A DNA stretch of 64,000 nt from Erwinia sp039023475 (GCF_039023475.1 NZ_JBCHVB010000002.1:496001-560000); one strand, 5' to 3'. Positions 54,019 to 63,274 are shown, counted from the stretch's first letter. Numbers and translations are program-made. Notes: generated by a model not told the origin, from the letters alone.

Positions 54019-54420
54019 ATGCACACCACTATTAAAGTTCGCGGCTATCATCTCGATGTTTATCAGCATGTTAATAACGCACGCTATCTGGAATTTCTGG
54101 AGGAAGCGCGCTGGGCATGGCTGGAGCGGCTTGAGTCCTTTCACTGGCTGACGGAAAACAACCTGGCGTTTGTGGTGGTTAATATCAACATTAACTATCG
54201 CCGGCCCGCCCTGATGGGGGACGTGCTGGAAATCAGAAGCCAGCTGATGCAGCTGGGCGGAAAGAGCGGCGTGATCGGGCAACAAGTGACGCTGGCGCCT
54301 GAGGGTGAAGCCGTCGCTGATGCCGCCCTGACCTTTGTCTGCATCGACCTGCGCACGCAGAAGGCGCAGCCGATGGAGGGTGAACTGAAAAGACGTATGG
54401 AAGAGATGCTCTCAGACTAA
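54019..54420 (+). CDS. fadM: Long-chain acyl-CoA thioesterase FadM
   Basis: FadM (YbaW) is a hot-dog-fold thioesterase that hydrolyses long-chain acyl-CoAs, including by-products of oleate beta-oxidation. The 133-residue product has the 4-hydroxybenzoyl-CoA thioesterase motif GYHLDVYQHVNNARYLEFLEE (catalytic Asp at residue 13) followed by NINYRRPALMGD. Its last 9 bp overlap the convergent queC gene. Confidence 0.95.
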   Translation: MHTTIKVRGYHLDVYQHVNNARYLEFLEEARWAWLERLESFHWLTENNLAFVVVNININYRRPALMGDVLEIRSQLMQLGGKSGVIGQQVTLAPEGEAVADAALTFVCIDLRTQKAQPMEGELKRRMEEMLSD

Positions 54421-55107
54421 GCCAGTCTTGTGCTTCATCTCCTGCATAACCAGACCTGGGTTGGCCTGATATTCATTAAGACCGTTGGCGCGCAGATGAC
54501 AGGCGGCACATTCTCCACAGCCATCGCCCTTAATGCCGTTATAGCAGGTCAGCGTTTCGCGGCGCACGAGGGAAAGCTGCTGCCAGTAGTCGGCCAGCGC
54601 CCAGGTTTCAGCTTTATTCAGCCACATCAGCGGCGTTTCGAAACGAATATTGCGCGCCATGCCGAGCTCAACCGCGTGATTCAGGGCTTTGACAAACTCG
54701 TCGCGGCAGTCGGGATAACCGGAAAAGTCAGTTTCACAAACGCCGGTGATGACCGCTTCAGCCTCAACCTGGTAAGCATAGACGGCGGCCAACGTTAAAA
54801 ACAGAATATTGCGTCCGGGAACAAAGGTGCTGGGCAGACCGCTGGCCTGCGGATCCCAGGCCGGAACCGGAATGCTGTCCCGCGTCAGACTGCTGACCGC
54901 CAGTTCGTTAAGCATGGTGACGTCCAGCACTTTATGCGCACGCGCGCCAAGCGATACCGAGAGCGTCCGGGCAACCTCAATTTCCGCGCTATGGCGCTGG
55001 CCGTAATCGAAAGTGATGCAGTGCACCTCGTCATACTGCTTCAATGCCTGAATCAGACAAGTTGTTGAGTCCTGACCGCCGCTGAAAACTACCACTGCAC
55101 GCTTCAT
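54412..55107 (-). CDS. queC: 7-cyano-7-deazaguanine synthase QueC
   Basis: QueC converts carboxy-deazaguanine to preQ0 with ATP and ammonia, upstream of the Tgt and QueA steps encoded elsewhere in this window. The 231-residue product has the PP-loop FSGGQDSTT (about 8-16) and a zinc site of four Cys ending in CGECAACHLRANG. The open frame extends 38 codons more; AAGGTG lies 6 bases before the ATG at 55107. No preQ1 riboswitch is visible. Confidence 0.97.
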   Translation of the reverse strand: MKRAVVVFSGGQDSTTCLIQALKQYDEVHCITFDYGQRHSAEIEVARTLSVSLGARAHKVLDVTMLNELAVSSLTRDSIPVPAWDPQASGLPSTFVPGRNILFLTLAAVYAYQVEAEAVITGVCETDFSGYPDCRDEFVKALNHAVELGMARNIRFETPLMWLNKAETWALADYWQQLSLVRRETLTCYNGIKGDGCGECAACHLRANGLNEYQANPGLVMQEMKHKTGLV

Positions 55108-55174
55108 ACTTTTCACCTTATACATACTGAAGCGGTCTATGGTACTGCCTGCCGGGACAGAAGGGTAGCGTCGC

Positions 55175-56875
55175 TCAGACAATCGCGACCGGCGGCGGTA
55201 TCCAGGCGCGGGAGAAATCAAACCAGCCGCGGGCGTTCAGGGCAATTCCTTCCACTCCAGGCGGCGCGCTAATCTGATAGCGGTAGTTAAAAAGAGGCGT
55301 AATGACCGCCTGACTCATCAGGCGGTGAAAAACCTGTTGCAGCGCACCGTGCCTGTCGCGCTCGCTGGCACTGCGCTGCAAACGGTCTAACGCTGAGAGC
55401 AGATCCGCGCAGGCGACCTCTCCCAGAATCGCTGGCCAGAGCCGGTCAAGCCGGAGCCAGTTCTCCAGCGTAAATTCCGGCGCTTCCCCGATCAGCCGAT
55501 CGCCCATAATCAGATCGGCTTTCTCCAGCCCTTCACAGGCCTGCCAGGTTTTCCCGGCATGAAAATGCAGGCTGAGCTCGCAGCCTTCTTCAGCCAGCAC
55601 GCTTCTGAGCCTTTCAGCCATAGCGTGCAGCTCTACCGGCAGGTGGTAATGCAGATGAAGCGTGGCGGGCAGAGCCACCGCCTCGTTACCCCCATAGTCC
55701 GGTACCTTCCAGCCGGGCAAGATTTCATGGCTGGGCGCGATCAGGCCTTCCTGCAGCGGCAGGCTGTCAATCATTCCCTGGCTCTGGATCAGTCCCATCA
55801 GTTTTTGACGCTGCTGTGGCGTCAGCGCCGCTTTCTGATTGATCGCCATATAGCAAAATCCCAGGCTGAGACGGCGGCTGACCGGGCGTAACTGCGCCAG
55901 TTCATCCGGCTGGCCAATGGCAATCTGTACCGGGTGACGGCAGCTGTTGCCCTGGGCTTGATCAAACAGCTGCGGCGTGATCCAGTATTCCACCGCCTGC
56001 ATCAGCGGATGCGAATCATGGTAGCGTTCATGGTTTTCAATTCTGATCAGCTCGCGGGACCAGGCTGCAATCCGCCAGGGACCCGTTCCCAGCCTTTCCT
56101 CGTCGGGATGTGCCAGAAGGCAGGGTACGGTCGCGAGACGATAAGGCAGCCAGCTGTCGGGCGTGTGTAAATCAATGCGCAGACATAATGCCTGAGGCAG
56201 CGTCAGGGATTTGACGGCGGCCAGCAGCTTCCGTCCCGTCTGACTGTCGCGTATCTGCTGCAGGCGATGCAGCAGCTGAAGCGAATCGACGCGCTCGCCG
56301 TTATGCCAGTAAAGCTGTGGCCGGAGAAAGAAAAACCAGCTTAGCCCCTCCGCGCTGCACTGCCAGTGATGCGCCAGATCGGGAGCGACTTTGTTATCCA
56401 CAAACCGGGTCAGGCCGGCATAGATTTGTCTGGCGAGGTGCTGTTCAGCGCGTCCCGGCACGTCGGGGAGTTGCAGCGGATCGAGAGGGCGATAATAAGG
56501 AATTCGCAGCGTTGGCCGATCGTCCTGCCACTGACCGCCCATAAAGGGTTTCAGCAGCTGGCTCAGCTGCGCGGGTTCAAGGTTAATCAGCTCAAGGACG
56601 TGATGGGGCTGGCCGAGCGTAAGCTGCTGTTGCAACAGCTCGCGGCGAATAAGATCGGGCGTTTTCAGAAAGCGCAGCTCGCCACGTCGTCCGCGGCCAG
56701 ACTGCGCCTGCCAGCTGAGCCAGCCCTGATGCTGCCACTGCCCGAGCAGCGTGCGCATGTGCCGTTCACTACAGAAACAGCGGCTGGCCATCTCCGTCAC
56801 GCTGGTCAGCTGGCGCTGACCCTGACTGGCGTGCCAGAGGCGCTGAAACTGATTAAGGCGGTTAAGCTGGCGCAT
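55175..56875 (-). CDS. ybaE: SgrR-family transcriptional regulator YbaE
   Basis: The 566-residue product matches E. coli YbaE in length and position. It has an N-terminal winged helix of SgrR type (residues 1-115, with FCSERHMRTLLGQWQHQGWLS) and a C-terminal solute-binding domain like those of oligopeptide-binding proteins (LARQIYAGLTRFVDNKVAPD, LGTGPWRI). SgrR itself senses sugar-phosphate stress. YbaE's ligand and targets are not known. It lies upstream of queC in the same direction and divergent from cof. Confidence 0.93.
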   Translation of the reverse strand: MRQLNRLNQFQRLWHASQGQRQLTSVTEMASRCFCSERHMRTLLGQWQHQGWLSWQAQSGRGRRGELRFLKTPDLIRRELLQQQLTLGQPHHVLELINLEPAQLSQLLKPFMGGQWQDDRPTLRIPYYRPLDPLQLPDVPGRAEQHLARQIYAGLTRFVDNKVAPDLAHHWQCSAEGLSWFFFLRPQLYWHNGERVDSLQLLHRLQQIRDSQTGRKLLAAVKSLTLPQALCLRIDLHTPDSWLPYRLATVPCLLAHPDEERLGTGPWRIAAWSRELIRIENHERYHDSHPLMQAVEYWITPQLFDQAQGNSCRHPVQIAIGQPDELAQLRPVSRRLSLGFCYMAINQKAALTPQQRQKLMGLIQSQGMIDSLPLQEGLIAPSHEILPGWKVPDYGGNEAVALPATLHLHYHLPVELHAMAERLRSVLAEEGCELSLHFHAGKTWQACEGLEKADLIMGDRLIGEAPEFTLENWLRLDRLWPAILGEVACADLLSALDRLQRSASERDRHGALQQVFHRLMSQAVITPLFNYRYQISAPPGVEGIALNARGWFDFSRAWIPPPVAIV

Positions 56876-56974
56876 AGATAAACCCGGAACAGTTTTTTAA
56901 AAGTATTCCCTATTCGTACCGTAATTACCAGGCGATACTCAACCTTCGATGAAAAAAACGCCACTGGAGTCACT

Positions 56975-57793
56975 ATGGCCCGTCTTGCCGCGTTTGATAT
57001 GGATGGAACGTTACTGATGCCCGATCACAGGCTGGGGGAGACCACCCTTACAGCGCTGCGTTCGGTGGCCGAGCGGGGTGTACTGCTCTCGTTTGCAACG
57101 GGACGTCATTTCCTGGAGATGCAGTCACTGATTGCCCAGCTCAAGCTGAGCGCTTATTTAATCAGCGGTAATGGCACCCGTATTCACGACAGGGAAGGTA
57201 ATCTGCTTTTCGCCTGCGATCTTGCTCCTGAAGTGGCAGAAGAGGTTATTCACGCCCACTGGAAGACGACAGCCAGCATGCACGTTTTTAACGATCGTGG
57301 CTGGCTGACTCAGGATGTCGTTCCGGAGATACTCATGGCGCATCAGATGAGTGATTTCAGCTACCAGTTAACCGATCTCCGGCGGCTGCCGGCGCATCAG
57401 GTGACCAAAATCTGTTTTATCGATGAAGAGGCAGAACTTTGCGATCTCCAGCGGAAGCTCCGTGAGGCGCTGGGTGATGCCGCGCATCTCTGCTTTTCAG
57501 CAAGAAACTGCCTTGAGGTGCTGCCAACCGGCTGTAATAAAGGAACGGCACTCGCCTGGCTCAGCGCGTCTTTAGGTTTTACCCTGGCGGACTGCATGGC
57601 GTTTGGCGACGCGATGAACGACCGCGAGATGCTGGAAACGGTCGGGCGGGGATTTATCATGGGAAATGCGATGAACCAGCTGAAAATGCACCTGCCTCAC
57701 TTACCCATTATCGGACATTGCGAGACACAGGGCGTGTCTCATTATCTTAATCACTGGCTTTCCACCCCCCACCTCGCCTATTCCCCCGAATAA
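56975..57793 (+). CDS. cof: HMP-PP phosphatase Cof (HAD family)
   Basis: Cof is a haloacid-dehalogenase-fold phosphatase that hydrolyses the thiamine precursor HMP-PP and other phosphorylated compounds. The 272-residue product has motif I DMDGTLL (residues 8-14), motif II SFATGR, a C2-type cap, the Lys of NKGTALAWL and motif IV FGDAMNDREML. Length equals E. coli Cof. It may lower HMP-PP flow, opposing thiamine synthesis. Confidence 0.96.
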   Translation: MARLAAFDMDGTLLMPDHRLGETTLTALRSVAERGVLLSFATGRHFLEMQSLIAQLKLSAYLISGNGTRIHDREGNLLFACDLAPEVAEEVIHAHWKTTASMHVFNDRGWLTQDVVPEILMAHQMSDFSYQLTDLRRLPAHQVTKICFIDEEAELCDLQRKLREALGDAAHLCFSARNCLEVLPTGCNKGTALAWLSASLGFTLADCMAFGDAMNDREMLETVGRGFIMGNAMNQLKMHLPHLPIIGHCETQGVSHYLNHWLSTPHLAYSPE

Positions 57794-57810
57794 GGAGGCC
57801 TGTATCCAGT

Positions 57811-57838
57811 GTGCCGGGCAGGAAGCCCGGCTTTTTTA
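57811..57838 (+). terminator. Terminator after cof
   Basis: GCCGGGC-aggaa-GCCCGGC followed by TTTTTT. The T-run reaches the stop codon of the convergent cdsH-like gene. Confidence 0.9.
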
Positions 57839-58870
57839 TGCCAGCATTTTCTGCCAGGCGCTGATATCCCCAATATTTTCCGCCACCCAGCGCGGATTAT
57901 AATAGCTGTCAAGATAGCGCTCGCCGCTGTCACATAGCAGCGTAACGACCGAGCCGCTGCGTTTTTCCGCCGCCATCTTTCTGGCAACCTGTAAGGCACC
58001 CCAGACGTTGGTTCCGGTTGAGGCGCCAGGCTTACGGCCCAGCTGTTTTTCAAGCCAGAGCATAGTTGCGATACTGGCACCATCCGGCACCCGCAGCATC
58101 TCATCCACCACGCCTGCAATAAATGAAGGCTCCACGCGCGGCCGGCCAATACCCTCAATATTGCCGCCCCGCGTATTGCGCAGTGATTTGTCGCCCTGAT
58201 GCCAGTAGTCGTAAAATACGGAATGTTCAGGATCGACCACCAGCAGCTTTGTGGGATACCCCTGGTAACGAAGATAGCGGCCAATAGTGGCTGACGTTCC
58301 GCCGGTGCCGGCGCTCATTACTATACTTTCGGGAACGGGACAGGGCTCGCTGCGCATCTGCTGGAAAATACTGTCGGCGATATTGTTGTTACCGCGCCAG
58401 TCAGTAGCACGTTCGGCAAAGGTGAACTGATCCATAAAATGTCCGTTCAGTTCCTGCGCCAGCCGTTCCGATTCCGCATACATCTGGCAGGGATCCTCAA
58501 CAAAATGACAGCGACCGCCGTAGAAGGCGATCTGTTCCACTTTGCGTTTCGCCGTTGATGCGGGCATCACCGCAATAAAAGGCAGGCCAAGCAGCCGGGC
58601 GAAATAGGCTTCGGAAACCGCCGTGCTGCCTGAAGAGGCTTCAATAATGGGGGTACCTTCCCGGATCCAGCCATTGCAGAGTCCATAAAGAAACAGCGAT
58701 CGCGCCAGCCGGTGCTTAAGGCTGCCGCTGGGATGCGTACTCTCATCTTTCAGATAGAGCCAGACACCGGGATAAGCAGGCAGCGGCAGGCGGATCAGAT
58801 GTGTATCCGCAGAACGCTGAATATCAGCATTAATCTCTTTAATCGCCAGCGAAACCCAACTGTTCGTCAT
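57836..58870 (-). CDS. cdsH: PLP-dependent cysteine desulfhydrase/cysteine synthase-family protein (CdsH-like)
   Basis: This 344-residue fold-type II PLP enzyme has the cofactor lysine K52 in HPSGSLKHR, SSGSTAVSE for the substrate carboxylate and the phosphate loop SAGTGGTSATIG. It sits divergent from decR. The gene next to the decR homologue in Salmonella, CdsH, was described as a cysteine desulfhydrase that degrades cysteine to pyruvate, ammonia and sulfide. E. coli lacks this gene beside decR. The symbol rests on that synteny and on remembered similarity. The start at 58870 follows AGAAGG; the frame is open 13 codons more. Confidence 0.82.
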   Translation of the reverse strand: MTNSWVSLAIKEINADIQRSADTHLIRLPLPAYPGVWLYLKDESTHPSGSLKHRLARSLFLYGLCNGWIREGTPIIEASSGSTAVSEAYFARLLGLPFIAVMPASTAKRKVEQIAFYGGRCHFVEDPCQMYAESERLAQELNGHFMDQFTFAERATDWRGNNNIADSIFQQMRSEPCPVPESIVMSAGTGGTSATIGRYLRYQGYPTKLLVVDPEHSVFYDYWHQGDKSLRNTRGGNIEGIGRPRVEPSFIAGVVDEMLRVPDGASIATMLWLEKQLGRKPGASTGTNVWGALQVARKMAAEKRSGSVVTLLCDSGERYLDSYYNPRWVAENIGDISAWQKMLA

Positions 58871-58940
58871 ACCTTCTCTCCCCGGATCGTTTGAGACAGG
58901 GTACGGCATTAACAGGAAAAAAGGTTTGTTCTCTTTACTG

Positions 58941-58946
58941 TATAAT
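58941..58946 (+). promoter_or_regulatory. -10 element of decR
   Basis: A perfect TATAAT with TG one base before it (extended -10) lies 38 bp before the decR start. The -35 region is weak. Confidence 0.55.
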
Positions 58947-58956
58947 GGCGACTTAA

Positions 58957-58971
58957 GAGAAAAATATTCTC
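58957..58971. promoter_or_regulatory. Lrp/AsnC-type palindrome, candidate DecR operator
   Basis: GAGAAAAATATTCTC is a perfect 5-bp inverted repeat over an AT centre. It agrees with the Lrp consensus YAGHAWATTWTDCTR at 12 of 15 positions. It lies just downstream of the decR -10, where binding would repress decR, and between decR and the cdsH-like gene. Confidence 0.55.
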
Positions 58972-58983
58972 CCGGAGAGGGCC

Positions 58984-59442
58984 ATGCCAGATAAAACAGA
59001 CCTTAAGCTCCTTGCGCTGCTTCAGCAGGACTGTACGCTCTCGCTTCAGGCGCTGGCGGATGCGGTTCACCTGACCACCACACCCTGCTGGAAACGCTTG
59101 AAAAAGCTGGAAGATGAAGGCTATATTCGCGGCCGGGTCGCCCTGCTGAATGCGGAAAAACTGGCGCTGCCGCTGACGGCGTTTATGCTGATTAAAACCC
59201 AGCAGCACAGCAGCAGCTGGTATCAGCAATTTGTTGCTGTCGTGCAGGCGATGCCGGAGGTAATGGGTTGTTACCGGATGGCGGGAGAGTATGATTACCT
59301 GCTGCGTATTCAGGTTTCCGATATGAAAGCCTATGACGCCTTCTATAAACGGTTAGTGAACGCGGTTCCAGGTTTACTGGATGTCACTTCGAGCTTCGCT
59401 ATGGAAGAGATAAAATACACGACGGCACTGCCCCTCGGCTAA
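58984..59442 (+). CDS. decR: DNA-binding transcriptional activator DecR
   Basis: DecR (YbaO) is an Lrp/AsnC-family activator that responds to cysteine and turns on cysteine detoxification genes (cyuPA in E. coli). The 152-residue product has an N-terminal HTH (DLKLLALLQQDCTLSLQALA, TTPCWKRLKKLEDEGYIRG) and a RAM ligand domain with GCYRMAGEYDYLLRI. Length equals E. coli. Its divergent neighbour is a cysteine-degrading enzyme, which supports a local cysteine-response module. Confidence 0.96.
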   Translation: MPDKTDLKLLALLQQDCTLSLQALADAVHLTTTPCWKRLKKLEDEGYIRGRVALLNAEKLALPLTAFMLIKTQQHSSSWYQQFVAVVQAMPEVMGCYRMAGEYDYLLRIQVSDMKAYDAFYKRLVNAVPGLLDVTSSFAMEEIKYTTALPLG

Positions 59443-59478
59443 TTATGCCGCCGCTCACGCTTATCCAGGACGGTTTCT

Positions 59479-61248
59479 GTGCGATTGTTTAGTCAACTAA
59501 GCTGGTACTTTATTCGCGAATGGCGACGCTATCTTGGCGCCGTTTTTCTGCTGATTATTATCGCTATCCTCCAGCTGCTGCCGCCGAAGATAGTCGGCAC
59601 CATCATTGATGGTGTCTCCAGACAGCAAATGAGCAACTCGCAGCTGATGATGTGGGTAGGCGTCATGCTGCTGACCGCGATTGTGGTTTACCTGCTGCGC
59701 TACGTCTGGCGGGTGCTGCTGTTCGGGGCCTCTTACCAGCTCGCCGTGGAACTCAGGCAGGATTTTTATCGTCAGTTAAGCCGCCAGCATCCGGGATTCT
59801 ATCTGCGCCACCGGACGGGCGATCTTATCGCCCGGGCGACCAATGATGTTGATCGTGTGGTTTTTGCTGCCGGTGAGGGTGTGCTGACGCTGGTCGATTC
59901 GCTGGTGATGGGGCTGGCCGTGCTGGTGGTGATGAGCACCCAGATTAGCTGGCAGCTGACGCTGCTGGCGCTGCTGCCGATGCCGGTGATGGCGCTAGTC
60001 ATTAAGCGCTACGGCGATCAGCTCCATAACCGCTTCAAGCTTGCCCAGGCAGCTTTCTCTTCACTGAACGATCAGACCCAGGAGAGCCTGACCAGCATTC
60101 GTATGATCAAGGCGTTCGGGCTGGAAGATCATCAATCCGGACAGTTTGCCACTATCGCCCGTGAGACGGGGCAGAAAAACCTGCGCGTCGCCAGAGTGGA
60201 TGCCCGTTTCGATCCCACTATCTATATTGCCATTGGGCTCTCTAATTTGCTGGCGATTGGCGGCGGCAGCTGGTTTGTCTGGCACGGACAGATGACGCTG
60301 GGTCAGCTGACCAGTTTTGTGATGTATCTCGGTCTGATGATCTGGCCAATGCTGGCGCTGGCGTGGATGTTTAATATTGTGGAGCGTGGGAGCGCGGCCT
60401 GGAGCCGTATTCGTTCCCTGCTGGCGGAGGCTCCGGCGGTGGAAGATGGTACCAGACTGCTACCGCCGGATCGGGGAGCATTGCAGATCGCCATCCGCGA
60501 ATTCTGTTATCCTGGCGCGCAGCAGCCCTCGCTGAAGCATATCAATGTCAGCCTCAGGCCGGGACAGATGCTGGGTCTTTGCGGTCCGACGGGGGCCGGA
60601 AAAAGTACGCTCCTGAGCCTGATTCAGCGCCACTTTGATATCTCGCAGGGAGATATCCGCTATCACGGCATTCCCCTGCCGCAGCTTCGTCTCGACAGCT
60701 GGCGCAGCAGGCTGGCGGTGGTCAGCCAGACGCCGTTTTTATTCTCAGATACCATCGCTAACAACATTGCGCTGGGCCGCCCCGCCGCCAGCAAAAGCGA
60801 CATTGAGCAGGCCGCGAGGCTGGCGAATGTGCATGACGACATTCTGCGGCTGCCGCAGGGTTACGAAACCGAAGTCGGGGAGCGGGGCGTGATGCTTTCC
60901 GGCGGGCAGAAGCAGCGTATTTCTATCGCCAGAGCCCTGCTGCTGAATGCGGAGATCCTGATCCTGGATGATGCGCTTTCGGCGGTAGATGGCCGTACAG
61001 AGCATCAAATTCTGCATAATCTGCGCCGCTGGGGCGAAGGGAGGACGGTGATCATCAGCGCGCATCGCCTCTCTGCCCTGACCGAAGCCAGTGAAATATT
61101 AGTCATGCAGCACGGCGCCGTTGCGCAGCGTGGACAGCACGCAGCGCTGGTCGCGACGTCCGGCTGGTATCAGGATATGTACCGCTATCAGCAGCTTGAG
61201 GCCGCGCTTGATGAGGATGATAGTGAAAAAGGAGTGCCTCATGACTAA
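59479..61248 (+). CDS. mdlA: ABC transporter ATP-binding/permease subunit MdlA (SmdA)
   Basis: MdlA and MdlB are paired half-transporters, each with a six-helix membrane domain followed by an ATPase domain. The 589-residue product starts with GTG (MRLFSQLSWYFIREWRRYLG) and has Walker A GPTGAGKST (about 371), signature LSGGQKQRISIARALL and Walker B ILILDDALSAVDG. The Walker B glutamate is Asp here, as in E. coli MdlA, so one ATP site of the heterodimer is probably degenerate. It overlaps mdlB by 8 bp. The substrate is unknown. Confidence 0.96.
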   Translation: MRLFSQLSWYFIREWRRYLGAVFLLIIIAILQLLPPKIVGTIIDGVSRQQMSNSQLMMWVGVMLLTAIVVYLLRYVWRVLLFGASYQLAVELRQDFYRQLSRQHPGFYLRHRTGDLIARATNDVDRVVFAAGEGVLTLVDSLVMGLAVLVVMSTQISWQLTLLALLPMPVMALVIKRYGDQLHNRFKLAQAAFSSLNDQTQESLTSIRMIKAFGLEDHQSGQFATIARETGQKNLRVARVDARFDPTIYIAIGLSNLLAIGGGSWFVWHGQMTLGQLTSFVMYLGLMIWPMLALAWMFNIVERGSAAWSRIRSLLAEAPAVEDGTRLLPPDRGALQIAIREFCYPGAQQPSLKHINVSLRPGQMLGLCGPTGAGKSTLLSLIQRHFDISQGDIRYHGIPLPQLRLDSWRSRLAVVSQTPFLFSDTIANNIALGRPAASKSDIEQAARLANVHDDILRLPQGYETEVGERGVMLSGGQKQRISIARALLLNAEILILDDALSAVDGRTEHQILHNLRRWGEGRTVIISAHRLSALTEASEILVMQHGAVAQRGQHAALVATSGWYQDMYRYQQLEAALDEDDSEKGVPHD

Positions 61249-63010
61249 TCTTGCCCACCTCTGGCCGACGCTGAAGCGTCTGCTTGCCTACGGTTCGCCG
61301 TGGCGAAAATCCCTCGGGCTGGCCGTGCTGCTGCTCTGGATTGCCGCCGCTGCGGAGGTCACGGGTCCGGTGCTGGTCAGCTATTTCATCGATAATCTGG
61401 TGGCAAAACACAATATGCCGCTGGGCATCGTTGCCGGACTGGTGGTCAGTTACTTTCTGCTACAGGTGCTGGCGGCCTCCCTGCATTACTGGCAGGCATT
61501 GCTGTTTAACCAGGCGGCGGTGGGCGTGGTGCAGCGTCTGCGCACTGACGTGATGGATGCGGCGCTGCGTCAGCCGCTCAGCGCGTTTGATACCCAGCCC
61601 GTCGGGCAGATTATTTCGCGGGTGACTAACGATACCGAAGTCGTGCGCGATCTCTACGTCACCGTCGTTGCGACCGTGCTGCGCAGCGCGGCGCTGGTTG
61701 GCGCCATGCTGGTCGCCATGTTCAGCCTTGACTGGCGGATGGCGCTGGTGGCCATTGCTATTTTTCCGGCCGTTATTACGGTGATGCTGATTTACCAGCG
61801 CTACAGCACGCCGATTGTACGCCGGGTGCGCGGTTATCTGGCGGATATTAACAACGGCTTTAATGAAGTGATAAACGGCATGAGTGTCATCCAGCAGTTT
61901 CGCCAGCAGGCGCGCTTTGGCGAAAGAATGGGGGAGGCGAGCCGCTCACACTATCTGGCGAGAATGGAAACGCTGCGCCTGGATGGTTTTTTGCTCCGGC
62001 CGCTGCTCAGCCTGTTTTCTGCGATGATCCTCTGCGGCCTGATGATGCTGTTCGGCTTCTCTCAGGCGGGCAGCATTGAGGTGGGGGTGCTTTATGCTTT
62101 CATCAACTATCTTGGCAGGCTGAATGAACCTTTGATAGAGCTGACCACGCAGCAGTCGATGCTTCAGCAGGCTGTGGTGGCGGGTGAACGTATATTTGAA
62201 CTGATGGATGCGCCACGTCAGCGTTACGGAAGCGATACGCGACCGCTCAGCACCGGACAGGTTGAAATTGAGAACCTGACCTTTGCTTATCGCGATGACC
62301 GGCACGTTTTGATCGACATTAACCTGCACATCCCGCCGCGCAGCTTCGTTGCCCTGGTCGGCCATACGGGAAGCGGCAAGAGTACGCTGGCCAATCTGAT
62401 GATGGGATACTATCCGTTACAGCAGGGAGATATCCGGCTCGATGGGCGTTCGCTCGGCTCCCTCAGCCACGGCGTGCTGCGGCAGGGGGTGGCAATGGTC
62501 CAGCAGGATCCGGTGGTGCTGGCCGACACGTTTTTTGCTAACGTCACGTTAGGCCGTGATATCAGCGAAGAGGCGGTCTGGCAGGCGCTGGAGACGGTTC
62601 AGCTGGCCGATCTGGCGCGCAGCCTCTGCGAGGGCATTTACACGCGGCTTGGCGAACAGGGGAATAACCTGTCAGTCGGACAGAAGCAGCTTCTGGCGAT
62701 GGCGCGTGTGCTGGTCGCCTCTCCGCAGATCCTGATCCTTGACGAAGCCACGGCAAATATCGACTCCGGAACCGAACGGGCGATCCAGAAGGCGCTTCAG
62801 GCCGTGCGCCAGAAAACCACCCTGATCGTCATTGCCCATCGCCTGTCGACCATTACCGAAGCGGATTCTATTCTGGTGCTGCACCGCGGACGCGCGGTGG
62901 AGCAGGGAGACCACCGGCAGCTGCTGGAGAAAAAGGGCCGCTACTGGCAGATGTATCAGCTTCAGCAGGTTGGAGAGGAGCTGGGCGCAGCCGAGCTCGC
63001 AGAAAGTTAG
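61241..63010 (+). CDS. mdlB: ABC transporter ATP-binding/permease subunit MdlB (SmdB)
   Basis: This is the second half of the MdlAB heterodimer. The 589-residue product has six membrane spans, Walker A GHTGSGKST, a signature written LSVGQKQLLAMARVL (Val replaces the usual second Gly) and Walker B ILILDEATANIDSG with the catalytic Glu. Asymmetric sites of this kind are typical of heterodimeric exporters. The start at 61241 follows GGAG by 7 bases; the frame is open 40 codons further inside mdlA. Confidence 0.96.
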   Translation: MTNLAHLWPTLKRLLAYGSPWRKSLGLAVLLLWIAAAAEVTGPVLVSYFIDNLVAKHNMPLGIVAGLVVSYFLLQVLAASLHYWQALLFNQAAVGVVQRLRTDVMDAALRQPLSAFDTQPVGQIISRVTNDTEVVRDLYVTVVATVLRSAALVGAMLVAMFSLDWRMALVAIAIFPAVITVMLIYQRYSTPIVRRVRGYLADINNGFNEVINGMSVIQQFRQQARFGERMGEASRSHYLARMETLRLDGFLLRPLLSLFSAMILCGLMMLFGFSQAGSIEVGVLYAFINYLGRLNEPLIELTTQQSMLQQAVVAGERIFELMDAPRQRYGSDTRPLSTGQVEIENLTFAYRDDRHVLIDINLHIPPRSFVALVGHTGSGKSTLANLMMGYYPLQQGDIRLDGRSLGSLSHGVLRQGVAMVQQDPVVLADTFFANVTLGRDISEEAVWQALETVQLADLARSLCEGIYTRLGEQGNNLSVGQKQLLAMARVLVASPQILILDEATANIDSGTERAIQKALQAVRQKTTLIVIAHRLSTITEADSILVLHRGRAVEQGDHRQLLEKKGRYWQMYQLQQVGEELGAAELAES

Positions 63011-63077
63011 CCGCTTCGCTGCACCAGCAGCAGGCACAGCGACCGCTGAATCAGGCTCTCTGCACTTCCTTAAAGCG

Positions 63078-63104
63078 TAACGCACCTTCGTGGTGCGTTT
63101 TTTC
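63078..63104 (+). terminator. Terminator after mdlB
   Basis: AACGCACC-ttcgt-GGTGCGTT followed by a T-run, about 70 bp beyond the mdlB stop. The loop region also spells an NtrC-type site (separate entry). Confidence 0.9.
63081..63097. promoter_or_regulatory. Possible NtrC-binding site inside the mdlB terminator
   Basis: CGCACC-N5-GGTGCG carries the NtrC core GCACC-N5-GGTGC without a mismatch. It lies about 110 bp upstream of the glnK sigma-54 promoter, a normal enhancer distance. Function is inferred. Confidence 0.45.
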
Positions 63105-63204
63105 AGCGCCCGTCCCTGCCGCATTGGTATTGACGTTTTAAACGTCTGATACGCAATCAGCCCTGGCCTGACTCATCCTCTTAAAATTCCCCTCATTCCT
63201 ATTT

Positions 63205-63221
63205 ATGGCACAACCTTTGCA
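63205..63221 (+). promoter_or_regulatory. Sigma-54 promoter of glnK-amtB
   Basis: TGGCAC-N5-TTGCA gives GG and GC separated by 10 bp, the defining -24/-12 spacing, about 55 bp before glnK. This fits nitrogen-limited, NtrC-activated expression, as in E. coli. Confidence 0.87.
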
Positions 63222-63274
63222 GTATTCCCTGCGTGTCGGGCGAACAATCATTTTACTTATCCGGAGGGGATCGT

